Notes: generated by a model not told the origin, from the letters alone. A DNA stretch of 64,000 nucleotides from Manis javanica (GCF_040802235.1 NC_133156.1:27175343-27239342); one strand, 5' to 3'. Shown: positions 36,440 through 48,930, counted from the first letter of the stretch. Numbers and translations: made by a program.

Positions 36440-36650
36440 GGCTAGCTGGCCTGGATACGAATCCCAGGCAACCCTTTAGGTAAGTCATGTGGCCTCTCTA
36501 TGCCTTTATTTCCTCATGGGTGCAATGAGAATGGCAAAGGTTTCTGTCGCACAAGGTTGTGTGAAGATTAAATAGACAATACAGGGATATCTGTCAGCAC
36601 ACTTATCTGGAACATGGTAAGGACTCAACAAATACCAGCCCTTTGTTATG
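36440..36650 (+). repeat. MIR SINE
   Basis: GCTAGCTGGCCTGGATACGAATCCC, TTTATTTCCTCATGGGTGCAATGAGAATGG and GAACATGGTAAGGACTCAACAAATA follow MIR order. Confidence 0.7.
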
Positions 36651-36839
36651 ATTAAAAAGGCTGGATTCCATTTTACAGAGGAGAAAGATTCAGAGAAGGA
36701 AGTCTGTTTCAACAGCCTCTGATGACCGAGTCCCTACACTGTGCCCCTTACCTCAGAGAGTTTAGCAGGGAAAAAAGATGAGGAAATCCCAACCAAGCAC
36801 AGGGTAGCAAGGGTAAACCCAGAGCTCAGTCTGCAGGTT

Positions 36840-37140
36840 CACCACAGAGAGGGCTGGAAAAGGCTCCTTGTAAGGGGGGCATGGGAGAGGCACCTCAAAA
36901 ATGGGTAGAGAAACTTTTAACAGTGAAAGGTACTGAAGGAGGGCAGGAGCTCCAGGTAGAGGCAAGAGCTTCTGCAAAGGCACAGGGATAGGAAGTAGAG
37001 GCAATGGGAAGAACTCCTGGGGGCCTGGGGCCCACACCCAGTGGACACCATCTGGAAAGATCATGGAGAGTAGGGCCAGAGTGTGGACTTTACCCTACAG
37101 GCCCTGGCCAGCCTGGGGATGTGCTAGGCATGGAAATAGT
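36840..37140 (-). repeat. LINE-2 fragment, antisense
   Basis: GCAAGAGCTTCTGCAAAGGCACAGGGATAGG and CCAGAGTGTGGACTTTACCC are reversed L2 segments. Confidence 0.6.
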
Positions 37141-38976
37141 ATGATTAGAGATGTTAGGACATCTCTGGGGACCAGCATGCTGTGGGAGACCACCAGCCGG
37201 CAGCTGGGAGACCACTGCATGAACTTGCAGTTAATCCCCAGGATGTGAGCCTTGGGGAGGAAGCAGAGAGGCGGAAAAGAGAAGATACAGGGGAGAAAAC
37301 AACCAAGGTAACAGTCCAACTTGTGATGGGCAATGAGGGAGACAGATGAGGAGCCAGGCGTCCTGACCTGGGAACCCAAGGGCAGGAAGAAGGCACGGTG
37401 TGAGGCTAAGGCCCCTGGGGCAGCCCCTCCTGCTGTCCTCCCCTCAGCTAGGTAAGGACAGAGGAAGCCCTAACCCAGAGCCATCTGGGAATGGCCCCTT
37501 CCCTCAGGCCCAGCTATTGTAGCAGTTTTCAGAACATGCGTTTCCTTCTGTGGGATGGTCCCACCCCTTCCTCCCAGCTACCACCACCTCCTGCCTATTG
37601 GGCTGCCAGCAGGAGTCAGAACCCCCTAGAGGCTGTGCCACTGAGAGGCCAATGGACCTTGACCTGGAGATAGCCATGGGAGGGGATGGGAGAGCCTGGT
37701 AGGAGAGCAGGGAGGGTGGGGAAGGACACGGAGTTCCCAAGCCCATGCTGGGAAGGCGGTTTCCATTCCCACTTTCCCACACATTGGTATCTACTCAAAG
37801 CCCATAAATACTGCTTATCGCACACAATTCCAGATCTCTGCTAGTCATGCCTACAGGGACTCACTCTGTATACATCAGAACATACACTGTTGACCACATA
37901 GGGAAAAATAAAATGATTTCCTGCCCACCCTCCAACGCACGCGCACATGCACATACACACATGCTGGGGACAAATATATTGTTGCCCGTGCATGTACTTA
38001 CTGGTCACCCAGGAAACACCTCACACAAGTACTGAAACCTGCTTTTCACACACACACACTGGGGCACATATACACAGTTTTCCTGGCATACATCCTGAGT
38101 GTACAGCACACAACTCCGGAGATCAGTAACCTGTCTGTTCTTGTGTACGTTCTTCTTCACTGGGAGGGACAAAACCAGGCTTTTTGGAGGGCAGGCTTTG
38201 GGCCTAACTGCCCTGACTTGAGCTCTGGTCCTACTTGCTGCTCTGCTCTGGGGAGGCAAGGCCAGCTCCCCGGAGAACCTGCAGTAAGTGGGACTAGGCT
38301 GGGAAAGAAGCAGAATCCCTGCAGGGGGCTTCCTGGGCATAGTGAGGCTCAAGGTGAGTAAAATGCACAGAGGCAGGAGGGAAAGGGAGATTTTCCTTCA
38401 AAAGCCTCCATCCCATCTGTCCACTCTTCTAGGAGTGTTCTAGAAGCTGGCGGTGGAAGGGTTAACAGGGCCAGGAACCACACCCCCAATCACTGGGCCT
38501 TGGAAAACTGAGCCCTGGGTTTTGCCCAAAGAGGGTCAGGATCACTATTTCTCAAACTGTTGCCAGAATAAAACTCCCTAGGTGAGTGAGATGGAAACCT
38601 AAAATGAAACTGCTAGACTTCCCAGCCGCAGCCTCGGCCTCAGCACGTCGTCCTGCTCAGCCACAGCAGGGACACCAAATCCACCAGCATCTCTGAGGCC
38701 TGCTCTCCTCCGGAGGATGGATGTACTCTGTTCTCTTGGGCCTTACCCTCACTGGGCCTCAGGCTCGCAACTTACGAGGACGGTTCAGGGACAAAATGAG
38801 ATTCAGCAGACAAGGAGCCTGGCACAATGCCCAGTACACGGGATGGCTGAGGCCCTATTACTGGCCTTCCCCACATCCCAGTCTCTCCTGGTAGCCTCTC
38901 TCCCTTTGCCCCTCTCCCATCCTGGGGTCCAGGTTAATTGGAGTGCAATATTTGCATAGACATGAGACCTCACCCT

Positions 38977-38986
38977 GGGAAATTCC
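38977..38986 (+). promoter_or_regulatory. NF-kB consensus site (GGGAAATTCC)
   Basis: An exact match to the kB site form known from the interferon-beta PRDII element. It lies about 12 kb upstream of the putative TNIP1 promoter and 5.6 kb past the ANXA6 end. Occupancy is unknown. Confidence 0.4.
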
Positions 38987-39769
38987 CCCTGGTGACCAGG
39001 CTTCCTTTCTGAGGTCAGGCCGCATCATCAGACATGGCTTCTTCCTCTCCAGCTCACCGCAGCCTCCTGCTGGCTCTGGCCCCTGCTATCTGTATCTCAC
39101 AGGTCTAGTCCCATCCTTTGACCTTGGGTACTGTCCAAGAGGTTTGGAGTGTAGAGGGTGGTCTGGGGACCTAGAACAAAAACATAAGTGATAGATACTT
39201 GAGGACTAGAGGACCGGACAGCAGATTGGGTGGCTGGACCTGGACTGTAATGCTAGCTCGTCCACACCTCCCTGCCCCACCTTGGGCACACGCCTTCCCC
39301 ATCCTGAGCCAGGGGGTTGGTAGAGGTAATCTCTAAGCGTTGTTATAGATCTGATGGGCTGAGAAGCCACTTCCTTTAGCAGCACAGTCTTGCAACATTT
39401 GTCCGTGAATCTTCCTCCTTTGAGCAGAATCTTGCGACACACTGCCCTGAATCTGTTTCCTTTCCTTTCATTGGAGAGCACAGTTTTGCAATATACAGCC
39501 CTAAATCCAATTTTTCAGTTGCTGGTGGAATTACATGTACCTCCTCTCCTTTTAGTGACTTGTTTTGAGTTTAATTTTTCCTTTCACATCCACCTTGGAT
39601 AATGTTCTGTGACCCACAAGAAGTGGGGTAGAGCTCTCTTCTCAGATTCTAAGGTCTGTTATCCTGGTCTCTGACCCTGGCACTGAGAAGGTACCTTCCC
39701 AGGTCCAAAAAGGACAGTGAGGTCCTAGGACCACCTGCATTGGACCACCAACTCTTAGAAAGGCACCTT

Positions 39770-39950
39770 AGAGAGCAGTGGTCACAACTTTGAATCATGT
39801 GGGGAGCTTTTTAAATACCGATCTCAGGCCACACCCCCTGAGGTTCCGATGTAATTGGTCTGGGGTGGAGCCTGACATCTGTAGCTTTACAAAGCTTGCC
39901 AGGAAATTCTAATGCTCATCCAGGATTAAGAACCACTGGTCTAAGGACCC
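39770..39950. mobile_element. hAT-Charlie (MER5/MER20-type) relic
   Basis: CAGTGGTCACAACTTTGAATCATGTGGGGAGCTTTTTAAA at the left and TTCTAATGCTCATCCAGGATTAAGAACCACTGG at the right are matching ends of a non-autonomous hAT element. Confidence 0.75.
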
Positions 39951-40789
39951 CACCCAAGACCAAATAGATCAGATGATTCTGATGGACATTAGAGTTGACA
40001 AACTCCTGACCAATGATATTCTTTATGAAATTATCACTATGGGCACCCCCTCTGTGCACACAGCTATTCCCAGGTTAGTAGATAGGCAAAGAGAATTGAC
40101 TGCCTTTCACAAATGAAGAAGTGAGGGACAGAGGGAGGGAATTACTGCTATGGTCACATAGTGAGTCAGTAAGACAGTGGGCCTGGCACCTAGTGGAGGC
40201 TTGAAGATGCAAAGCATTTTTTGCAAAGGCCATGGATTTGATGCTTGGGTGATGCAGAGAAGCACTAGCACACTCCATACTTCCCCCTGGCTCATGACAA
40301 CTTCTCTCTGGGCCTGTATTCAAGCAGGTACTTCTCACCTTGGAATTGGAATACAGAACTTAGGGAGCTTGAGCTTCTCATACCCCTCTAAGTTGTAAGC
40401 TCACCCTGGGGGCTCATTAAAAATACTGCCTCTAAGGGCCCTACCTTTTCAGAAGTCTGATTTTTCAGGTCTATGGTGGGACCCAGAAATCTTCCCAGAG
40501 TCCTGGGCTAGGTCCTAATGGGCACCCCCATTTTGGGGAGCACCCAACAGAATTGGTGAAGTCAGGAAACTACGGAGTCAAATCCATTCATTCGCTCAAC
40601 ACCTATTGATGGACTATTATGAAAGCAGCCCAGTGCTGTTCCCACAGTATCAACAAGACCAAAGATGTCAGGGTGGGAGAGGTGGAGCTGGATAACTAAG
40701 TATCAAAGGAGTGGGCCTGTGAGAGTTTCCCTGTGCATAGCCAAGTCTCACCCATCTTTTGAGGTCCAGCATAGGTCTCACCTTCTCCA

Positions 40790-40985
40790 GGCAAGCTCTG
40801 GAGACATTGCCTGAGTTTAAACTCCAGCTGTGCCACTTACTAGCTGTTGGCCTGTTTCCTCATCTGTAAAATGGTAGTACCATTCTCATAGGGTTCTGAT
40901 GAAGAATGAATGAAATAGTTCATTTAAGGGCACTTAGTACTGTGCCTGGTACATGTTGATCTTAAATGTTAGCTGTTGGTGTTAT
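40790..40985 (+). repeat. MIR SINE
   Basis: CTCCAGCTGTGCCACTTACTAGCTG, GTTTCCTCATCTGTAAAATGG and CTTAGTACTGTGCCTGGTACA follow MIR order. Confidence 0.8.
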
Positions 40986-41539
40986 TATTTCCTGAGTATC
41001 TCAGCCTGTCTTGATTTCTCCTTCCTCTGAACTTTTGAACTTTCTTACAGTGTCAGAATAGAAGGCCCCTTAATAATCACCTAATACAAATCCTTCACAT
41101 TATAGAAGGGGAATCTGAGGACCAGAAAGGAGAAGGGACTTGCCCAGGGCCACACAGCTGAGCCAGGACTCAAACTCAGCTCTTCTGATGCCCAGTCCAA
41201 GGGCCTCTTCTTCCCTGATGTCTGTCCCACAGCCTGAACAGGGAAGGCAATTTCAGGGAATTCATGGCCAGAAAAAGGAAGAGGTAGAAGAAAAGGTGTG
41301 AGAAGCTGACTGCTCTCAGCATTTCATCAGGGAAAGCCTAGAGCTAATCTTCCCCAGGACCTGCAAGTCAAGTGTTCCTAACTGGAAATTCTAGCTCATG
41401 TGGGTCCAGCTCCTCAAGCTCCCTAACCCCTCTAGATCCCTCTACCATTTAAGACTGCCTGAGCTCATCAGATGAATGGAAAAGAAGATGTGGTACTATA
41501 TGGGTGTGTTTTCCTACATATAACAATAACAGTATTATA

Positions 41540-42280
41540 CACAGCAGTAATAGTAGCATAACTCCATTTGGTTCCCAGACCTGATTCAAATGTGTATAAG
41601 TTTGTGGGAGGGGGTCTTCCCACACATAACACCAAGCAATTCTTGAACACCAGCTGGGTGTTGGAGAACTCAACTCAATTCGGATACTGTCTGCCCAGAG
41701 ACAACACCAGATTCCCCAGGTTAAGGGCTCCATCCTATAAGACTGCCCTCCACCCCGCACTCCAAATGCTAGTCACAAGCTCCTAGAAGTTCCCTGTGCT
41801 TCTGACCTACAGGCTACAGATTGGAGATTCCCACTATCTCCCCCTTGGGTTTGATTAACTTGCTAGAGCTGCCCCCAGAACTCAGGAAAACACACTTACC
41901 AGTTTAATAAGAGATACCATAAAGGGTACAAGTTAACAGCCAGACAAAGAGAGACACAGGGCAAGGCCCCAAATAAAGGAGCTGCTATCCTCCTGGAGTT
42001 TGGGGCCTTCAGCTTCCCCAAGCTTAGAAGCTCTCTCTCCAACTAAGAAACAGGATCCAATGGAGCAGAGATAAACTCTTCTCAGGGATTTTTGTGAGGG
42101 CTTCATTGCATAGTCATGACTGACTAAATTGTTGGCCATTGGCTGATTCAACCTCCAGTCTGCCCTTGGGTGGGGGTCCAAAAGTCTCTCATTAACATGA
42201 CAAGGCACCCATTTCACCTTCAAGACTGCTGTGTTTTCAGGAATTGTGGATGAAGACCAAATATACCTGGGAAATATATA
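41540..42280 (-). mobile_element. Old solitary LTR (MER21-like), antisense
   Basis: The succession CACCAGCTGGGTGTTGGAGAACTCAACTC, GGTTTGATTAACTTGCTAGAGC, CACACTTACCAGTTTAATAAGAG, GGCTTCATTGCATAGTCATGACTGACTAAATTG and TGAAGACCAAATATA is familiar from an old mammalian LTR in reverse. The exact family (MER21 or a related ERVL/ERV1 LTR) is from memory and uncertain. Confidence 0.6.
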
Positions 42281-42309
42281 TTTGGTCATATGAATGACTA
42301 AATATGTAT

Positions 42310-43130
42310 TTCTTATATCTCATTATATTGCAGGTACATATGTATGATGGAATATTATTCAGCCTAAAAAAAGAAATCCTGCCATTTGCAACAACATGTG
42401 TGGACCTAGAGGGTATTATGCCAAGTGGAATAAGCCAGGTGGAGAAAGACAAATACAATATGATTTCACTTATTTGTGGAATCTAAAAACAAAATGAACA
42501 AAACATCAGTAGACTCATAGACACTGAGAAGTGACTGGTGGGGGAGGGGCTAGGGTAAGTAGGGAGGGGAGGGAGTGGGGCATAAAGGGGCACAAAAATT
42601 CTCAATCATAGCATAAGGTGGTCCAAGAAGAGACTATTAGTTACCAAAGGGGAGGGGTTGGGGAGGGGCATAATAATTCACAGTCACAATATAGGGTGGT
42701 CATGGGGATGCTAGTGCAGTACAGAGAATACAGTTAAAGATTCTGTAACACCTAACTGCATTGATGGGCAGTGACGGCACTGGAGGAGGTGAGGGCTAGA
42801 TAATATGGGTGAATGTTGAAGCCATAAGATTGTATGTAAATGATACTTTTATAAAAAATAATAATAACATAAGGTGGTCATGGTCACAGGGATGGTAGCC
42901 CAGCATGGAGAATAGGGCCAATGATTCTGTAACATCGCCCCATGTTGACAGATAGTAACTGCACTAATGGGGGTGAGGATTTAATAATATGGGTAACTGT
43001 TGAGCTATTGTGTTGTATACTTGCAACCAATATACGATTATATATCAATGATATTTCAATTAAAAAAAGCTTACATATCAATGATACTCCAATTTAAAAA
43101 AAACATTCTTAATCAAAATTTAAAAAAAAA
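42310..43130 (+). mobile_element. LINE-1 3' end with duplicated 3' UTR module
   Basis: It starts in the last part of ORF2 (GATGGAATATTATTCAGCC, then GTGGAATAAGCCAGGTGG and TTTCACTTATTTGTGGAATC). It runs through a G-rich 3' UTR to an A-rich tail at about 43130. The distal 3' UTR module occurs twice, at about 42680-42860 and 42865-43065, and a 25-base end segment is repeated again at about 43070-43095. The insertion is 5'-truncated. Confidence 0.8.
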
Positions 43131-43644
43131 AGTCTCCATGAGCAGGAACTGGTCCAAGCCTGGCTTCATGAACTCACTGGGGATCTGTAATTATTGAAGT
43201 CTCTGAAGAAAAAATTATGTGGATAGAAGAAATTTTGCTCTTCAGGAACATCAAAGCTGAATTCCCCATTATACTGATGAGGAATCTAAACATGCTCCAC
43301 TTCCTCGAGGAAGGGACACTCCTCAATCTCACAGAAAGCTCTTGCTGATCAAAGAGGCTGATCCCGGCCCCCTGGGAGGCTTCACAGAGAACATCAGGGA
43401 CAGGATCTCTCCCTGACCCTGAATCTTGCCACCATCTCAGATGCTTGTTTCTGAGCTTTGGGGTATGTGAGTGAGGGCAGCCCTGCGATTTGGTATCAGA
43501 GGGCAGAGAGGGGAGCATCTGACAGTGTGGGTGTGAGAGGGTGTATTTTTACTCCCTGCAGAGAAAAGGGTCTGTGTGCTGGGAAAAGGGTCTACGTGCT
43601 GTCTATATTTAAATGCTTTGCACCTGGTATGGCTCAAAGATTGG

Positions 43645-43760
43645 TTCAGTTAGTCCTGTAACACTTTCTGCAGTGATGGAAATATCTGTATACTCTGGTA
43701 TGGTAATCACCTGCCTCGTGTGGCTATTAAACATTTAAAAAGTGGCCAGTGAGACCAAGG
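43645..43760. mobile_element. Short hAT-like MER relic
   Basis: CTTTCTGCAGTGATGGAAATATCTGTATACTCTGGTATGG and GTGTGGCTATTAAACATTTAAAAAGTGGCC match a common MER element. A better copy lies at 44366-44540. Family naming (MER58/MER3-like) is uncertain. Confidence 0.5.
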
Positions 43761-44365
43761 GACTAAGCAAAGTGTGGGAAAGAGCACTGGACTAGGAATC
43801 AGGAAGTCCCTTCATTTATTCACTTGGAAAGTCACTTCCCCTGGCTGGCCTTCATTTCCTCATCTGAAAAGCAGGGCCAGGAGTTCTCTCCTGTGTTCCT
43901 GTACAATCCCAATCCGAAGGGTGCAGGAGCAGCTGAGGACTGGATTCAGTGGACTCTCCCCATCCCTCGCCCTCTCCTCCTCACCTCCCAAGACCCTGGC
44001 CAGGGTGTGGTCCTTATGACTTGGCTCTGCTTATCTTTCCAGGCCCGTCTCTGCTGCTTCCCCCTTGCCTGCTTCAAACTCCATGCTCCACTCAGAGTGA
44101 GCAATTTTCAGTTCCCTGAATATACTCTCCCTTCTCATTGCATATTCTGTTCTCTTTGCGGAAAACACCCTTCCTTATTCTCTTGGTTGGCCACTTTCAA
44201 GTCTCGGCTGTGGTGTCACTTCCTCCAGGAAGACTTCCAAGATCCCTAAATACTAAGCAGGTGCTCCCTTGTCCAGGCTCCTATAACTTCCTGTATTTCT
44301 CCTGCCAAAACACATCTCTACCACACTTTATTGTAATACCTGTTAATTTGCCTATAGCCCCTAGA

Positions 44366-44540
44366 GCAATGCTATCCAGCAAGACTTTCTGTGGTGATGG
44401 AAACTGCCTATACATGCGAGTCTAATGTGGCTTTTGAGCGCTTGAAATGTGGTTAGTGCTTCTGAGCAGCTAAATTATTTTATTTTATTTTAACTAATTT
44501 ATATTTAAATAGCCACGTGTACTGGATAGGGCAACCCCAG
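44366..44540. mobile_element. Short hAT-like MER relic
   Basis: AGCAATGCTATCCAGCAAGACTTTCTGTGGTGATGG, GGCTTTTGAGCGCTTGAAATGTGG and TTTAAATAGCCACGTGTACTGGATAGGGCA give the same element as at 43645. Related short ends lie at both sides. Confidence 0.55.
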
Positions 44541-45381
44541 AGTCTGTGAGCTCTGAGTGGGCAGGAAGCAGGTCTGACTCAGCCATTCCTGTATCCACAG
44601 CAGTCTATAATGTTGCTGTAAAAATGAAGGAACTCCAGAACCAGGAACAAGTGAGAAAGGCCAACTCATCCAGAGGCCCCCCTCCCATTCCCTCCCCAGG
44701 CATCCTTTCAGTGGATAATGAACTGAGACCTTACATTTGTAAATTAGTCAGTTTACAGAGGATGTCTGCAAACCATCACTTTATTTTAATTACCATTGCA
44801 AGAGGCCTGCAAAGCAGAAATCATTATCCCCACTTTACATCAGGGATCACAGAGGCTCAGGATGGGAAAGTGAGGCCCAGGAGCACTAGCTGGCTAGTGC
44901 AGAGCCAGATTGCTCCTTTGTAGGGAGGTCTCTTAAGGTCCCACTCCACAGCCAAATAAGACCAGGCACAAAGGGGAGTGGAGTTTTCGTTCACTGCAGA
45001 GATCCACAGAGGCTAAGTGGAAACAGATGGGACAGGAACAGGGGACAGGAGAATGTGGGCTGGGTGTCTGGTGATTTCCTCAGGGCCTGGGGCCCTGGAA
45101 TCCCCCCACCTTAGGCAAAGAGGAAATAGAGGTCCTTGGGAGAACCCAGGGTGGGGTAGGGTGGGCAGACCAGGTTGCCCCTGCCCAGTGCGGCCGCAGA
45201 ATCATCAGTCTTCCAGCTCTTCCCCCAACCCCTGCTTTCTCAGGAATTCACAGCAAATGAGAGCCAGTTTGGGAAGTGACAGGTGGAGCACGGACAAGGA
45301 AGGGCTCAGCGCTCTGCCAGGGGGCAGGATGGGACCTCAGCTGGCCTTGCGGGGCTGCCTGGCGGCTGGCTCCTCCATCTC

Positions 45382-45393
45382 GGGGAATTCCCC
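45382..45393. promoter_or_regulatory. Perfectly palindromic NF-kB site (GGGGAATTCCCC)
   Basis: A 12-bp perfect palindrome contains GGGAATTCCC, a high-affinity form for NF-kB p50 and p52 dimers. It lies in GC-rich sequence about 5.5 kb upstream of the CpG island. Confidence 0.45.
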
Positions 45394-46771
45394 TCCTGCC
45401 TAAAAGTCAGCCCAGCCCAGCCCTCCTTCCTGCAGAAGCACCGCGAGCAGAGGCAACTTCACTGGGCTGGCAGCTACCACTGCACACACCCTCATCTGCT
45501 GTCCTTTCCCAGGTGAGTGACCCACCCAGGGACAGAGCGCCAGAACGGGGGAAAGGGCTCACTGCACAGTCGTGCCGGCGCCTCCAGGCCCTCCCAGCTC
45601 TGGGCCCAGAACCACCTGGCCTCTGGCTTTCCTGCCAGCTGGGGTTGGCTCCCTCACCCCCACCAGGGCTTGGGCTCTTGGCCTCTGCACCTCCGTGCCT
45701 GGCTTCGCTCTCCCCTTGCCCCCACTTGTCTCCCCCGGTTCCTTATTTCCTCCTCCTGCCCTCCTTTTCTTGCCCCGTTGTCAGCCAGTCTTTTTCTCTT
45801 TAATCACAGCTAGTCTTTCCAAAGAGAAGGAAAAGCAAGCTCTATTTTTGTCTTGCCCTTTCCCCAAGAAAAAGGAGTACGTTTGAAAGTGTTAACACAG
45901 ATGTGTGTTTGTGTTTGTGAGAACGTGTGTCTATGTGAGCGTGTATCAGAGCCACTGAGGTGTGTGTGTTTGTGAGGACGAAAGTTTGCGAGCATGATTG
46001 TGTGTCTGTGAGCGTGTCTGTGAGTGCCGGGGTCATCAGGTGCACATGTGAGGGTGAGCTTTGAGGACTGATGTGTGGGTGCATTGGGCACTTTTGCGAC
46101 CAAAGCTGGACCGGGAGGGAGCATGCCCTTGTCTCCACTGGGAACGCCGGGGAGGCTGGGGTGCTCCTTAGCACGGGAGTAAACACAGATCTCAGGAGTG
46201 CTGTCCCACTGCTTCATCCTTGGGGGGCTGGGTTTTTCGTGGTTGAACCTGTAACAGAGGGCCCCGAGCTGAGGCCCTGGGAGCGGGTGCAGGGCTGGTG
46301 GACAGTGGTGATGCAGCCTCCTTTTTGATCACTAACAGTCCAGATTTTCCAAAACTGGTCAGAGGCCAACTCCAGGGAAGTCCCTGGCAAGGAGGGGCCA
46401 AGAGTGGAGGCCAAGTCACTGTCACGGTGACTTCTGAGCTGGAGAAGAATGGAGGGAGAGGCAGGAAGGGCCCTAAGGCAGGAGCATGAGAGAGGACTTG
46501 GGGTGAGGCTGAAGAAGGAATGCTCTTGGGGCCTGTCAGGGTTTCCCAGGATTAGGAAATGCTCTGGTTACCATGGGTCTGCCTCCCTCTGACCTCTTCC
46601 CACTTCCAGGAGGATGACACAGGGCAAGCCTGGACCCAAAGCCAGATCCAGCTTGACACCTTGACCCAGAGACAGGGTGGCCAGAGGGAGAGGGGCTGGA
46701 GCAGGGGAGGTCTGGGAGTCCTAGGAATTGTGGGAGGGGCCTGGCTAGGCCACATATGCTACGAGGCCGAC

Positions 46772-46781
46772 GGGAATTTCC
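46772..46781 (+). promoter_or_regulatory. NF-kB consensus site (GGGAATTTCC)
   Basis: An exact kB consensus of the RelA/c-Rel type, followed by further C residues, about 4.1 kb upstream of the CpG island. Confidence 0.4.
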
Positions 46782-47989
46782 CCCAGTGTCACTTGGCCCG
46801 TTCCTTCCCTCCAATGATGCCCTAGAAACCCCAGAGTAGCAGGCAGGGCGATGGATGCAGGGGAAACAGTTGGGATAGAGAAAGAGAAAAACAGGAAAGA
46901 CCTGGAGAAAAGATCAAAAGAAATGCCTTCTAGCCCTGTGTTCTGATAACACTGTGAGGTCTAGGCAAGTTCCTCACAGCTCAGGGCCCTTGGGTCCTTG
47001 CTGGAGAAAGGAGATAAACACTCCTGCCCACCCTAAAGGCTGATGATCATAATTACCATTCTGCCTTTCATGGGTGCTGGGCCCTGTGGCATTTCATTCT
47101 CTCTACCTTGTGCAATAGGTGCTGTTTGAACCTTCAGGTTATTGATGAGGAAACAGGCAAAGAGCGATTTTGAGGTTAAGTGGCAAGACTGTGAACTAGG
47201 CCCAGCCTGACTCCAGAGTCTTGTATGACATCCTCTTGAGGAGGGGCAAATTGTGGGAATGATGTAGTTTAATTCATTTTAAGGTGGCAAGTGCATGTAA
47301 AAAGTTATGGATGTCTTGCCACTGTCATATCCACTCCTTCGTGCATTGTTTGGGAGGTAGGTAGAGAGATTTAGAAATGCCTTCTTGGGCTGCAGATAGA
47401 AAGCAGGGACCACATTACTGATTACTTATTTACTTCTTACCAAAAAATAGATTACCTAGTACAATTTCAGACATCAGATGCTTGACACGCAGTTCTCATT
47501 TAACTATCACCTAAATCTCTCTTAAATCTGCACACACCCAACACCAAAAAGCACCTAGAATCCATCAGATGGTTTTACCTTCTCGAGATTGCCTCAGGCT
47601 CTGGAGACCTAAGCCTGGATCTAAGGAACAGACCCAGACCCAGGATTTCTCTCTCCCTAGTTCCTTAGCTGCTCATCCTGAGTTTCATTCACCCCTGGCC
47701 AAGGCCCCAACTTACTATTCACCTAATGCAGTGAGGCACATGCTTGTTTGCTTGAGAATCTCCATTCTTTATTGATGGGATGTGTGGAAATGGCACTGCC
47801 CTGGGAGCAGGAGACTTGCTTTCTAGTCTGGAACACTGGTCACAAACTCACCGTGAGACCTCGGGCAAGTCCCTGTCCTGCTCTGGCTCACAGCAGCTTC
47901 ACCCATACAAGAAAAAGGCTGAGTGTGATCCTTTTTTAATTACCTTTTCAGGACTGGCATTTTGAGTTCTATGTCTTGCTAGCTGGCAA

Positions 47990-48220
47990 GACTGCATAGC
48001 ACAGTATTTAAGAGCGTTAAGAGTTTAAGAGCTTGGATCTTCATGCTCCAGCTACCTGTTGCTGTTTAAGACCCTGCGCAAGTCATCTAATACCTCAAAG
48101 CCCCAGTTTCCTCTGTGAAATGGGGATGATGATGGTACTGACCTCAGGGAGTGTTTGAGAGATATATTATATAGAAGTGGTGGCCTGGCACACAGCAAAA
48201 ACTCAATAAATGTTACCTTT
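47990..48220 (+). repeat. MIR SINE
   Basis: CATAGCACAGTATTTAAGAGCG, AGCCCCAGTTTCCTCTGTGAAATGGGGATGATGATGG and TGGCCTGGCACACAGC are in MIR order. Confidence 0.75.
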
Positions 48221-48689
48221 TAATGTTTTTAATATTATCTCCTCCACTCCTCTCTAAGCACTTGATTTAGGGCTCCATCAGTTGTAGGTGGGTTTTCTGG
48301 TATTTTATTTTTCCCCCACATTTGGTATTTTCCTTAATGTGAATCAAGGACTGATTTTGGAGCAGCTGTGGTAAAGGTGGTGGAGGAGGGAGTAGCATAA
48401 AGGAGATTGGGAAGTTGCATGCTTGAAAACAGAACAAAACACTGGCCTTTTGATTCTCCTCCCAGGTGCTTGTCACTTTGGAGGAGCAAGAGGTTCCCAG
48501 CGGCTTCAGTCACTCAGCTCCCAGTGTCAGGCCCAGCTTCCTGGCTTGGCAATCTCCTTCCAGATCTGGGGATGGTAGGGGGTGCCAGGCTAGCAGGCCT
48601 GTTTTGACTCTGTCAGGCCCCCAGAGTCTAGGGTCCCACAGGGGATGTGAATTGTAGAATGGAACTCTGGGAGGTTGCATTCCTGGGTT

Positions 48690-48930
48690 TAACAGTGCAG
48701 TTCTGCCCAATGCATGCAATCCTTGCCTACACAGCATTATTTCTTGAATGCCTATTGTATGCCAAGCTTTGGGCTTTACTTACATTATACCACTTATCCT
48801 CATGAACCCCTGAGTGCTGGCACAATTATTATCTCTGTTTTTCAGAGAGGAACTAAGGCTCAGAGAAGCTCCCCAGGGAGCAAGTGGTTGAGTAGGGGTA
48901 GAACCCCATTAGTTAGATTGATAACCTATG
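48690..48930 (-). repeat. MIR SINE, antisense
   Basis: CTTGAATGCCTATTGTATGCCAAGC, then ATTATTATCTCTGTTTTTCAGAGAGGAACTAAGGCTCAGAGAAGC, is a reversed MIR. Confidence 0.75.

Noticed and set aside
45276..45803. 175-codon open frame in GC-rich DNA
   Set aside because: It is low-complexity Pro/Ser/Leu-rich sequence with three overlapping open frames and no family likeness. I kept the region only as a possible regulatory stretch.
45895..46060. TG-rich stretch as a tandem repeat of functional interest
   Set aside because: It is a degenerate GT-rich low-complexity tract with no fixed unit. Similar tracts at 8826-8855 and 37930-38070 show that it is not special.
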